The notes under the pieces were generated by a model. It was not told the origin of the DNA. It saw only the letters and a program-made list of their open reading frames with translations, and did no database searches. A stretch of DNA of 8,276 nt from Geoglobus sp. (lineage in GTDB: Archaea; Halobacteriota; Archaeoglobi; Archaeoglobales; Archaeoglobaceae), in the NCBI GenBank assembly GCA_027019885.1, contig JALUWC010000405.1, positions 1 to 8,276 of the forward strand, written 5' to 3'. How positions within the stretch are numbered: position 1 is the stretch's first letter; each line of letters begins with the position of its first letter. This document shows, one piece after another, positions 1-6,167 of this stretch. The position numbers were made by a program, and so were the translations under genes.

Positions 1-1
1 A

Positions 2-1303
2 ATTGCATCTCACAGAAGGCTATGGCGGGTACTTGGTAACCTGGGAATTCCCGCAGTCTTTTTAGGAATGGTATTCATGTTCCTTCTCATTCTTTTCATG
101 GATTACACACTTCTAACATCTCCCCCCCCACCATCCGAGATGACAAGTCCGAGAAATGCTCTACTCATTCCCGGAGTGAACAGGTACATCCCTCTTGTAT
201 GGGGTCTTATTGGACTGATCGTCACACTGGTCGTTCATGAGTTCAGCCATGCAATATCGGCACTTGCAGAGGGCATAAAGGTAAAATCCATGGGCGTGCT
301 TTTTGCTCTTGTTCCAATTGGCGGTTTTGCAGAGCCCGATGAGGAAAAGCTGATGAAAGACAGCGAGAGAGGGACAAGACTGAGGGTTTTCTCATCAGGG
401 GTTATAAGTAATTTCATAACTGCTGCAATCGCATTTTCTGTTTTCTTTTATCTGCTGGGCTTCATATCTCCCTCAATGGCAATTATAAAGTCAGAAAATC
501 CGGAACTGAAGGTTGGGGATGTTGTGACTGGAATAAATGGCCGGCAGATGAAAAGCATCGAGGACATCTCGAAAGCCGTCTCAGATGAGAACAGCATAAT
601 TCTAACCCTGAAAGATGGCAGAAAGGTGAGACTTGAAGGAGTGACAGGAGTGAAGGTGGTGGGCTTGCTTGATGGATTTCCCGCAAAAGAGGCGGGAATT
701 CAGAAGGGGTGGGTAATAACCTCCGTCAATGGTATAAAAATACACACCCTGAATGACTTTCTGAAGGTGATGAAAGGAAAAAAGGCCGGAGAATCTGTGA
801 AAATTCAGGTGTATGATGGACAGTCGTTCAGAGAGATCAGTGTAAAGCTCAAGAAGTCAGATGGAAGAGCATTAATTGGCGTTCAGGTTGAGGAGTACTT
901 CGCAGGAGTTGCGTTCAGCTACTACTATGCCAGCAACATTCTGAAAACTCTGAAAAGCATACCTTCCATGCTCACAAATCCTGCGGGATGGCTTTTCATA
1001 ATTTCAATGCCCATAATATTTTTCAACAGCTTTTCTCCCCCAGTTACCCATTTTTTCACATCCAGTCTTGGATACTGGGTGTTCTATGCTCTCAACATCT
1101 TCTACTGGGTTGGCTGGATCAATTTCTACGTTGGACTTTTCAACTGTCTTCCCGCTTTGCCCCTTGATGGAGGAAGGGTGTTTTATGATATTATGGAGAA
1201 ATTTGGCGGGAAGAAAAATGCGGAAATCGCCACAAAGGTCTTCTCTTTTATCATATTTGGATCGATAATACTTTCAATCGCAATTCCAAACATCCCCCGA
1301 TGA
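2..1303 (+). CDS. Site-2 protease-like M50 membrane zinc metalloprotease with PDZ-like domains, 5' partial
   Basis: An intramembrane metalloprotease of the M50/site-2 protease family, expected to cleave transmembrane segments of substrate proteins in the cytoplasmic membrane. The frame stays open to the window edge, and residues encoded before the first ATG (position 68) continue naturally into a hydrophobic helix, so the true start is probably upstream. Numbering from the ATG at 68: hydrophobic helices lie near 1-16 and 41-56. The zinc motif HEFSH is at 57-61 (nt 236-250). The second motif, with LPALPLDGG at 361-369, supplies the expected third zinc ligand, Asp367. Between them lie another helix (about 113-133) and two PDZ-like segments (about 134-191 and 193-262); the second, containing GFPAKEAG, is the clearer. 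More helices occupy about 305-410. It overlaps the next gene by 4 nt (ATGA), implying translational coupling. Family assignment is firm; the substrate is unknown. Confidence 0.9.
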   Translation: MASHRRLWRVLGNLGIPAVFLGMVFMFLLILFMDYTLLTSPPPPSEMTSPRNALLIPGVNRYIPLVWGLIGLIVTLVVHEFSHAISALAEGIKVKSMGVLFALVPIGGFAEPDEEKLMKDSERGTRLRVFSSGVISNFITAAIAFSVFFYLLGFISPSMAIIKSENPELKVGDVVTGINGRQMKSIEDISKAVSDENSIILTLKDGRKVRLEGVTGVKVVGLLDGFPAKEAGIQKGWVITSVNGIKIHTLNDFLKVMKGKKAGESVKIQVYDGQSFREISVKLKKSDGRALIGVQVEEYFAGVAFSYYYASNILKTLKSIPSMLTNPAGWLFIISMPIIFFNSFSPPVTHFFTSSLGYWVFYALNIFYWVGWINFYVGLFNCLPALPLDGGRVFYDIMEKFGGKKNAEIATKVFSFIIFGSIILSIAIPNIPR

Positions 1304-2166
1304 GATGTGTGAGATGCGGCAGTGAGGCATTTGAAAGGTTTAGAGGGAAGATTTACTGCAGAGAATGCCTCATCATCAAATACGACGGGGCGGTGGAGTC
1401 TTCCGTAAGAAGATACAGGATGATTAAAAATGGCGAGAGAGTTCTTGCCGCTGTTAGCGGTGGGAAGGATAGCATTGCAATGCTCTCTGCTCTCAAATCA
1501 CTCTCAAAAAAGTTAAATTTTGAGCTTTCCGCTCTTTTTATCGATCTGGGAATTGGTGAATACAGCAGAAAGTCGGGAGATACTGCTAGAACTCTTTGCA
1601 GAGAATATGGTATTGATCTTCACATCGTCAAGATTGCTGACCATGGATTTACAATGAGCGATGTTTCAGGTAAAATTTGCTCGGTTTGCGGGAATGTGAA
1701 AAGATACCTGATGAACAGATTTGCAAGAGAGAAAGGCTTTGATAGCATAGCAACCGGGCATTGCGGTGAGGACATTCTTTCAAATTTTTTCAAAAATCTC
1801 TATTCAGGAAACATACAGTGGAGCGAAAAACAGAAGCCGAGACTTGAAGGCTACGACAGAATGGTGGCAAGAATAAGACCACTTTACGAGATGAGTGAGA
1901 GGGAAAACATGCTCTACGTTCTTGCAAAAGATCTCCCTTTTGTTGAAGATGAATGCCCTCATGCTCCATCGACAACATGGAAGGAACTGGTGTATGAGAT
2001 CGAGAGGAAAGTTCCTGGATTTAGAGTCAGCGTTCTGAGAAACCTTGCAAGAAAAAAGAAAATTGATAAAGAGGAGTACAGATACTGCAGAATCTGTGGG
2101 GAAATAACAACCTCGGATGTGTGTCAGTTCTGCAGAAATGTTGCGAAATACTCCCGGGATCAGTAA
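1300..2166 (+). CDS. N-type ATP-pyrophosphatase, TtuA/Ncs6-like tRNA 2-thiolation family
   Basis: A 288-aa protein of the TtuA/TtcA/Ncs6 family, cytoplasmic enzymes that adenylate a tRNA uridine or cytidine and replace its oxygen with sulfur. An N-terminal zinc knuckle has Cys3, Cys6, Cys20 and Cys23. The PP-loop SGGKDS is at 53-58. Cys127, Cys130 and Cys219 have the spacing of the three cysteines that bind the [4Fe-4S] cluster in TtuA. A C-terminal zinc site has Cys263, Cys266, Cys275 and Cys278. The segment usually reading TGHNxDD here reads TGHCGED (152-158), so a cysteine (155) replaces the Asn and the acidic pair is altered; the substrate or chemistry may differ from standard TtuA. The ATG overlaps the protease stop as ATGA with no SD motif, suggesting coupling. 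The 3' end overlaps the opposing PIN gene by 7 nt. The family is sure; the exact tRNA position modified is not. Confidence 0.88.
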   Translation: MRCVRCGSEAFERFRGKIYCRECLIIKYDGAVESSVRRYRMIKNGERVLAAVSGGKDSIAMLSALKSLSKKLNFELSALFIDLGIGEYSRKSGDTARTLCREYGIDLHIVKIADHGFTMSDVSGKICSVCGNVKRYLMNRFAREKGFDSIATGHCGEDILSNFFKNLYSGNIQWSEKQKPRLEGYDRMVARIRPLYEMSERENMLYVLAKDLPFVEDECPHAPSTTWKELVYEIERKVPGFRVSVLRNLARKKKIDKEEYRYCRICGEITTSDVCQFCRNVAKYSRDQ

Positions 2167-2579
2167 TCCCCCTCAATTTCAATGTATTTCATCTCCCTCA
2201 AATAGCCCACGACAACTCCCTTTTCCTTTGCCCTTTTCCTCAACCTCTTGTCGTTTGTTATGACAACAGCCCCTTCTTTCTCTGCAAGTTTCAGAATTGC
2301 GTTATCGCTTCCCTCAGCCTCGATTTTGATAGTCTCGCAGTCGCTGCACTTTTCGATTAAACTCAGCGCAAATCTGGCTGCTCTCCTTTCACTTCCATCA
2401 AGGCTGATGCTTAGTTTATTCAGCTCATCAATTATCTGCATGGGAAAAACAAACTTTCTGTATCCGAGTTCTCTCAGCTGGCTGAAAACGTCTGCTTTCT
2501 CTGTAAAAATATACATCAGAACATTTGTATCAATTATTGCTTTCCTCAGACTATTGTTCCCGCTCCAATCAGCCTCCAT
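2160..2579 (-). CDS. PIN-domain protein (putative ribonuclease)
   Basis: A 139-aa single PIN-domain protein, the fold of Mg-dependent ribonucleases such as Fcf1/Utp24, Nob1 and VapC. The acidic residues are present: Asp17 (in IIDTNVL), Glu52 (in IDELNK), Asp92 (in GSDNAI) and Asp110 (in ITNDKRLR), so it is probably active. It follows the aIF2 gamma gene and overlaps its 3' end by 34 nt, indicating co-transcription. A PIN gene beside aIF2 gamma occurs in other Euryarchaeota as I recall, which favours a housekeeping rRNA-processing role over a toxin; no antitoxin gene is adjacent. The ATG at 2579 is the only conventional start before the first catalytic Asp, but residues 1-12 are poorly PIN-like and no good SD precedes it, so the start is moderately uncertain. 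The RNA substrate is unknown. Confidence 0.85.
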   Translation of the reverse strand: MEADWSGNNSLRKAIIDTNVLMYIFTEKADVFSQLRELGYRKFVFPMQIIDELNKLSISLDGSERRAARFALSLIEKCSDCETIKIEAEGSDNAILKLAEKEGAVVITNDKRLRKRAKEKGVVVGYLREMKYIEIEGDY

Positions 2580-3772
2580 CTTGAGCCAACCCTTCTGCTT
2601 ATTGCAACCTTAGCCCCACTTCCTGCACAGACAGGTCTTCTCAGCTTTACCTCGACCTGATCATCCCTTGCAGACGTCACAACTCCAAGGGTTGTTGATG
2701 TTCCTATGCTCAGCATTAATGGCTCGTTCATCTTTATCTTCTCAACAAGCAGTTCCTCTTCAGCCCCAACAACCCTCTCAAGAAGCTTTACATCCATTGT
2801 GAATCCGTAAAGCACATCGGGCAGGCTGTCAGGGTGTCCAACAACATTTCCTACAAGCCCATCTCCCTTTGTGAGATATGGATCAAGCTTTGTTGCAACA
2901 CCTATCAGACCGCCTGGTGTGGCACTTTCAACAGTCTTGCCTGAAGCCATTATGCTTGTAACCTCCGTGAAAATTGAACTGTAAACTCCTTTCTCATCCT
3001 TTATTCCGGGTCTGATCTCAATCTCATCCCCAACCTTAAGGACACCTCTCGAAAGACTGCCTCCAATAACTCCACCAACAAGCCTGTCGGGCTTTGTTCC
3101 GGGCTTGTTGACATCAAAGCTCCTTGCAACATACATGAGCGGAGATGAATTCAGATCTCTTTCAGGTGTTGGTATTGTCAGTTCCACTACTTCAATCACC
3201 GCATCTACATTGACTCTCTGCTGTGCAGAAACTGGAATTATCGGGGCATTTTCCGCAATCGTTCCGTTTATAAAATCTTTAATTTCTTGGTAATTCTCGA
3301 TAACTCTCTCTTTCGAGACAATGTCTATCTTGTTCTGAACGATGACTATTCTGTCAACCCCTATTATCTCCAGAGCCATGAGATGCTCCTTTGTCTGGGG
3401 TCTCGGGCATTTCTCGTTGGCTGCAATAACAAGTACCGCCCCGTCCATCAACGCGGCACCGCTGAGCATCGTTGCCATGAGCGTTTCGTGACCCGGGCTG
3501 TCGACAAAGCTGACTGTTCTCAGAATTTCAGTCTTAACCCCGTGTTTCGGGCAGACTTTCTCAACCATGTAGGCTTCAGTTCCCTCACACTGCGGACACT
3601 TTCTGAATGTTGCATCAGCATATCCGAGTTTTATTGAAATCCCTCTCTTCAACTCTTCGCTGTGTCTGTCAGTCCAGACACCACTTAAAGCAGCAACAAG
3701 AGTTGTTTTTCCGTGATCAACATGACCGACCATACCTATGTTTACTTCAGGAAGAGGAACATCATCACTCAT
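2546..3772 (-). CDS. eif2g: Translation initiation factor aIF2 gamma subunit
   Basis: A 408-aa GTPase, the core subunit of archaeal initiation factor 2, which carries initiator Met-tRNA to the small ribosomal subunit. Motifs in order: G1 GHVDHGKT at 16-23; switch 1 with RGISIKLGY at 43-51; an inserted zinc knuckle with Cys59, Cys62 and Cys74; G3 DSPGH at 91-95; G4 NKID at 147-150; G5 VSAQ at 181-184. Two beta-barrel domains follow, from about 208 and 325 to the end. The fourth zinc ligand, usually Cys, appears to be His77 (in CPKHG). Length matches the family (about 410). A TATA-like element 27 nt upstream places transcription start at about the ATG, and there is no SD, so the mRNA is probably nearly leaderless. 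The alpha and beta subunits are not in this window. The last 34 nt overlap the PIN gene. Confidence 0.97.
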   Translation of the reverse strand: MSDDVPLPEVNIGMVGHVDHGKTTLVAALSGVWTDRHSEELKRGISIKLGYADATFRKCPQCEGTEAYMVEKVCPKHGVKTEILRTVSFVDSPGHETLMATMLSGAALMDGAVLVIAANEKCPRPQTKEHLMALEIIGVDRIVIVQNKIDIVSKERVIENYQEIKDFINGTIAENAPIIPVSAQQRVNVDAVIEVVELTIPTPERDLNSSPLMYVARSFDVNKPGTKPDRLVGGVIGGSLSRGVLKVGDEIEIRPGIKDEKGVYSSIFTEVTSIMASGKTVESATPGGLIGVATKLDPYLTKGDGLVGNVVGHPDSLPDVLYGFTMDVKLLERVVGAEEELLVEKIKMNEPLMLSIGTSTTLGVVTSARDDQVEVKLRRPVCAGSGAKVAISRRVGSRWRLIGAGTIV

Positions 3773-3794
3773 AGAACAACAAATCGGGGTATGG

Positions 3795-3808
3795 TATTTA
3801 AATATAAT
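3795..3808 (-). promoter_or_regulatory. TATA-box promoter of the aIF2 gamma-PIN unit
   Basis: On the minus strand this reads ATTATATTTAAATA. The centre of its TTTAAA core (3797-3802) is 27.5 nt before the aIF2 gamma ATG at 3772. With the usual archaeal TATA-to-start distance of about 25 nt, the transcript begins within a few nucleotides of the ATG. It separates this unit from rpl11 upstream. Confidence 0.7.
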
Positions 3809-3835
3809 TCAAACTGTCGAAAACACACGTCTGAT

Positions 3836-3853
3836 AAAATGAGTAAGAAAAAT
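3836..3853 (-). terminator. Probable T-rich terminator after rpl11
   Basis: On the minus strand, 14 nt after the rpl11 stop codon, there is a T-rich tract (ATTTTTCTTACTCATTTT). Archaeal intrinsic termination typically uses such oligo-T tracts without a strong hairpin. The position fits, because a new promoter for aIF2 gamma lies immediately downstream. Confidence 0.45.
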
Positions 3854-3866
3854 CGAACGGAGAATT

Positions 3867-4340
3867 TTACTCTTCAGGTATCCCAACTCCGCCTTCTCTT
3901 ACCTCCTGCTGAAGATCCTTTGGATGCTTTCCTTCAACAGTCACTCCCATTGAGACCGCTGTCCCGAGAACCTCAAGAACCGCTGATTTCAATGTGTAGG
4001 CAAGCATCTGGTTTTTCTTTATCCTTGCAATCTTCATCACCTGATCGAGGGAGAGATCGCCTACAAACTCTCTATTCGTTGCCTTTGATCCTTTCTCAGC
4101 CCCGATCTCCTTCTTTATGAGAGCTGAAACTGGCGGCACTCCCACCTCAATATCAAACGTCCTGTCCTCTTTGGCTATGATTTTAACAGGAACCGGCAAT
4201 CCATCAAAGTCCACTGTCACCTCATTTATAGCATCCACAACTGCCTTCACATTGAGGCCGAGCGGCCCTATTGCAGGACCAAGCGGCGGGCCGGGAGTTG
4301 CCTTTCCACCCGGAACAAGAACTTCAACAACCTGTGGCAT
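3867..4340 (-). CDS. rpl11: Large-subunit ribosomal protein uL11 (archaeal L11)
   Basis: A 157-aa ribosomal protein uL11, which binds the GTPase-associated region of 23S rRNA with the stalk proteins. The N-terminal domain (about 1-66) carries the hallmark proline/glycine-rich stretch [17 protein letters not shown] (16-32). The C-terminal rRNA-binding domain spans about 67-140, with the recognisable segment [12 protein letters not shown]. An archaeal acidic tail ends IPEE. It starts only 3 nt after the spt5 stop, following a strong SD motif embedded in the last spt5 codons, so translation is probably coupled. In many Euryarchaeota L1, L10 and P1 genes follow L11; here they do not, and the unit appears to end at a T-rich tract. 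This fits a split of the L11 and L1-L10-P1 clusters that I recall for Archaeoglobus. Confidence 0.97.
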   Translation of the reverse strand: MPQVVEVLVPGGKATPGPPLGPAIGPLGLNVKAVVDAINEVTVDFDGLPVPVKIIAKEDRTFDIEVGVPPVSALIKKEIGAEKGSKATNREFVGDLSLDQVMKIARIKKNQMLAYTLKSAVLEVLGTAVSMGVTVEGKHPKDLQQEVREGGVGIPEE

Positions 4341-4343
4341 CTA

Positions 4344-4802
4344 TTACACCTCCTCTTCTCCTGTTTTTTCAAGAATTCTGACGTTGTCAGCCTTTACAGT
4401 TACGGGAATTGGAACAACTGCCTCAAGCAGCTCAACTGTGATCTCATTCTTTGATTCATCCACCCTCTTGACTACTGCAAGTTCTCCCTTGAAGGGGCCA
4501 CTTATTATCTCAACCTTGAATCCCTCCCTTATCTGCTCAGCAGCCTTCTTTGGCTTCAAAAAGTGCTCTATCTCAGCAAATGAAACGTCTCCCTTCACAA
4601 GACCTTTTATGTGCGGCACTCCCTTGATAGCATTCACTATATCCTCGTTGCTCTCCGCCTCAACTATTATGTAGCCCTTGATCTCCTTCGGTGAGAGAAT
4701 TGAGTAAAGGTTGATTTTTCTTTTTTTGACTCCGGCGGCCATTAAACTTGCAACTATCTTCTCCTGATTGGCTGTTGTTTTGACAACAAAATACTTTGTC
4801 AT
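4344..4802 (-). CDS. spt5: Transcription elongation factor Spt5 (archaeal NusG homologue)
   Basis: A 152-aa Spt5, the universally conserved elongation factor that binds the RNA polymerase clamp and promotes processivity, normally paired with Spt4 (not encoded here). The NGN domain covers about 1-85 (start FVVKTTANQEK; beta strand GYIIVEAES; segment VPHIKGLVKGDVSF). The KOW domain covers about 92-145 (FKVEIISGPFKGELAVVKRV, then VPIPVTVKADNVRIL). The length is typical of archaeal Spt5 and shorter than bacterial NusG. Its ATG overlaps the secE stop as ATGA (4799-4802), so the two are probably translationally coupled. The secE-spt5-rpl11 order parallels bacterial secE-nusG-rplK. Confidence 0.96.
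   Translation of the reverse strand: MTKYFVVKTTANQEKIVASLMAAGVKKRKINLYSILSPKEIKGYIIVEAESNEDIVNAIKGVPHIKGLVKGDVSFAEIEHFLKPKKAAEQIREGFKVEIISGPFKGELAVVKRVDESKNEITVELLEAVVPIPVTVKADNVRILEKTGEEEV
4347..4354 (-). promoter_or_regulatory. Strong Shine-Dalgarno of rpl11 within spt5
   Basis: Minus-strand AGGAGGTG, 6 nt before the rpl11 ATG, lies in the final codons of spt5 and is a near-complete match to the anti-SD. Two stop codons in tandem (TAA at 4346-4344, TAG at 4343-4341) separate the two frames. This is the best SD in the window and fixes the rpl11 start. Confidence 0.85.
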
Positions 4803-4972
4803 TTCAGAGCACCCGGAAGAACGTCCATCAGAATATATATCAGAAATCCAATTGCCCCCACTACCGCCATAACTCCAATGGATACCTTTGTTGTTGTGAC
4901 AAATTCATCTTTATCCGGTTTTCTGGTCATCTTGAGTATGTTTATGTAATCCTTGAGATTATCGGTGGCCAT
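4799..4972 (-). CDS. secE: Preprotein translocase subunit SecE (Sec61 gamma homologue)
   Basis: A short 57-aa gene that length cutoffs easily miss. SecE/Sec61-gamma is the small tail-anchored subunit that clamps the SecY channel in the cytoplasmic membrane. The protein starts MATDNLKDYINILKMTRKPD, the amphipathic surface helix. Next comes KDEFVTTTKVSIGVMAVVGA, where the conserved pre-membrane hinge enters the helix. One transmembrane segment spans about 32-49, and the protein ends VLPGALK. The pattern L..Y..ilk..rKP...EF...tk is diagnostic of archaeal/eukaryotic SecE. Its TGA overlaps the spt5 ATG. The ATG at 4972 lies about 27 nt from a TATA core and has no SD, so this message is probably leaderless when started there. 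Readthrough from ftsZ is also possible. Confidence 0.93.
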   Translation of the reverse strand: MATDNLKDYINILKMTRKPDKDEFVTTTKVSIGVMAVVGAIGFLIYILMDVLPGALK

Positions 4973-4994
4973 ATCTCTGAACTTTAAAGCTCGG

Positions 4995-5008
4995 TTTTTA
5001 AATATTTA
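4995..5008 (-). promoter_or_regulatory. TATA-box promoter of secE-spt5-rpl11
   Basis: Minus-strand TAAATATTTAAAAA overlaps the ftsZ stop codon (TAA at 5008-5006). The TTTAAA core is centred 27.5 nt before the secE ATG, predicting a start at or next to the ATG. This would allow transcription of secE-spt5-rpl11 independently of ftsZ. AT-richness just past a stop is common, so the call rests on the spacing. Confidence 0.6.
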
Positions 5009-6094
5009 CCTGACAAAGTCTATGCCGTATCTTTTGGCTATGGCAGGCCCCTTCCTTCCGTATATCTGGGGGGATTTCACACCCGTAACAATCACAAGAG
5101 TCCTTATCGTTCCTTCAAGAGATGGATCCACCATTGCTCCCCAGATTATTCTCGCATCGGGGTCTATCTTGCTGTAAATCTCCTCCACTATACTCTCTGC
5201 CTCCTCAATTGTCATGTCTGGCCCGCCAGACACATTCACGAGAGCTGCCTTTGCTCCGGTTACGTCAACATCGAGCAATGGACTTTTCAGGGCCTTCCTT
5301 ACACTTTCCGATGCTTTGTCCTCTCCGCTTGCCTCTCCAAGTCCTATCATCGCAACTCCACCCTTCTCCATAACAGTCCTGACATCAGCAAAGTCCAGAT
5401 TGATCAAAGCTGGCTTTGTTATCAGCTCCGTTATTCCTTTAACAGCTCTCATCAGCACCTCATCAGCAACCTTGAAGGCAAGCTGCATCGGATAGTTTGG
5501 AACCACCTCAAGCAGTCTGTCATTGGGAATAACAATAACGGTGTCTGAAACCTCTCTGAGTCTTTCAAGGCCAGCATCGGCATTCGACTTCCTGATTGCT
5601 CCCTCAGCAGAGAACGGGAGTGTAACAACAGCTATTGTTAATGCTCCAGCATCCTGAGCAGCCTCAGCAACTATGGGAGCTGCTCCTGTTCCTGTGCCAC
5701 CACCAAGACCGCATGTGATGAAAACCAAGTCAGAGCCCTCAAGCAGATTTCTTATCTCCTCCTCATTCTCCCTTGCAGCCTCCTCACCAACCTGAGGTAA
5801 ACTTCCTGCTCCAAGACCTCTCGTTCTCTTCTTTCCTATCAGAACCCTTCTGTCAGCCTTTGTATAATAAAGATGCTGGACATCCGTGTTTATAGCGATG
5901 AGCTCAGCTCCTTCAATGCCTTCATCATACATCCTTGAAACGGTGTTGCACCCACTACCACCTATTCCAGCAACCCTTATGATCGTTTTCAGCTCGTGAA
6001 GCATCTCAAGAATTTCGTCATCCTCACCTTCCCTGACAAAGGCCTTTTTTTCCTCATTAGCCCTTTTTATAGCCTCCCTAACTATTGAATCCAT
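5006..6094 (-). CDS. ftsZ: Cell division GTPase FtsZ
   Basis: A 362-aa tubulin-family GTPase that polymerises at midcell to form the division ring. Numbered from the chosen start: the N-terminal nucleotide loop [10 protein letters not shown] is at 43-52; the tubulin signature GGGTGTG at 131-137; NADAGL at 171-176; the T7 catalytic loop region NLDFADVR at 232-239. The C-terminal tubulin-like domain includes [12 protein letters not shown] longer frame reaches an ATG at 6175, but its extra 27 residues would span the TATA boxes and overlap pyrC. The ATG at 6094 has GTGAGGAGAGG just upstream, and 362 aa suits archaeal FtsZ. No conserved C-terminal partner-binding peptide of the bacterial type is visible; the end, [15 protein letters not shown], is short and basic. 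Archaea often have two FtsZ proteins; the position next to secE-spt5 favours FtsZ1, by inference. Confidence 0.96.
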   Translation of the reverse strand: MDSIVREAIKRANEEKKAFVREGEDDEILEMLHELKTIIRVAGIGGSGCNTVSRMYDEGIEGAELIAINTDVQHLYYTKADRRVLIGKKRTRGLGAGSLPQVGEEAARENEEEIRNLLEGSDLVFITCGLGGGTGTGAAPIVAEAAQDAGALTIAVVTLPFSAEGAIRKSNADAGLERLREVSDTVIVIPNDRLLEVVPNYPMQLAFKVADEVLMRAVKGITELITKPALINLDFADVRTVMEKGGVAMIGLGEASGEDKASESVRKALKSPLLDVDVTGAKAALVNVSGGPDMTIEEAESIVEEIYSKIDPDARIIWGAMVDPSLEGTIRTLVIVTGVKSPQIYGRKGPAIAKRYGIDFVR

Positions 6095-6097
6095 AAT

Positions 6098-6108
6098 CCT
6101 CTCCTCAC
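6098..6108 (-). promoter_or_regulatory. Shine-Dalgarno region deciding the ftsZ start
   Basis: Minus-strand GTGAGGAGAGG ends 3 nt before the ATG at 6094. Its GAGG core at 6103-6106 is at usable spacing. It supports the 362-aa start over the ATG at 6175 and implies a leadered ftsZ transcript. Confidence 0.65.
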
Positions 6109-6119
6109 TGAGTTTTTGT

Positions 6120-6127
6120 TTTAAATT
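6120..6127 (-). promoter_or_regulatory. Proximal TATA-like box of ftsZ
   Basis: On the minus strand this reads AATTTAAA. Its core is centred 28.5 nt before the ftsZ ATG, which would give a transcript with almost no leader. That would leave the SD motif unused, so the distal shared box may be the main one. Both are possible. Confidence 0.4.
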
Positions 6128-6137
6128 TCCAGAATAG

Positions 6138-6146
6138 TATTTAAAT
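6138..6146. promoter_or_regulatory. Palindromic TATA box shared by divergent pyrC and ftsZ
   Basis: ATTTAAAT (6139-6146) is its own reverse complement and sits between divergent pyrC and ftsZ. On the plus strand the core centre is 25.5 nt before the pyrC ATG at 6168, predicting a leaderless pyrC mRNA. On the minus strand a start about 26 nt away (near 6116) would give ftsZ a leader of about 22 nt containing its SD. One box could therefore serve both genes. Direction would depend on the flanking BRE, and the minus side has an A-rich flank (AACAAAG). Confidence 0.6.
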
Positions 6147-6167
6147 CTTTGTTCTTCAGCCTTTCTG

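Noticed and set aside
2160..2579. PIN gene as a VapC toxin of a toxin-antitoxin pair
   Set aside because: No antitoxin-like small gene is adjacent; it sits in the aIF2 gamma unit, which favours a housekeeping nuclease.
2248..2613. 121-aa plus-strand frame opposite the PIN gene
   Set aside because: Ser/Leu-rich antisense shadow of a gene with conserved catalytic residues.
4117..4674. 185-aa plus-strand frame across rpl11 and spt5
   Set aside because: Ser/Thr-rich composition typical of an antisense shadow; it lies opposite two certain conserved genes.
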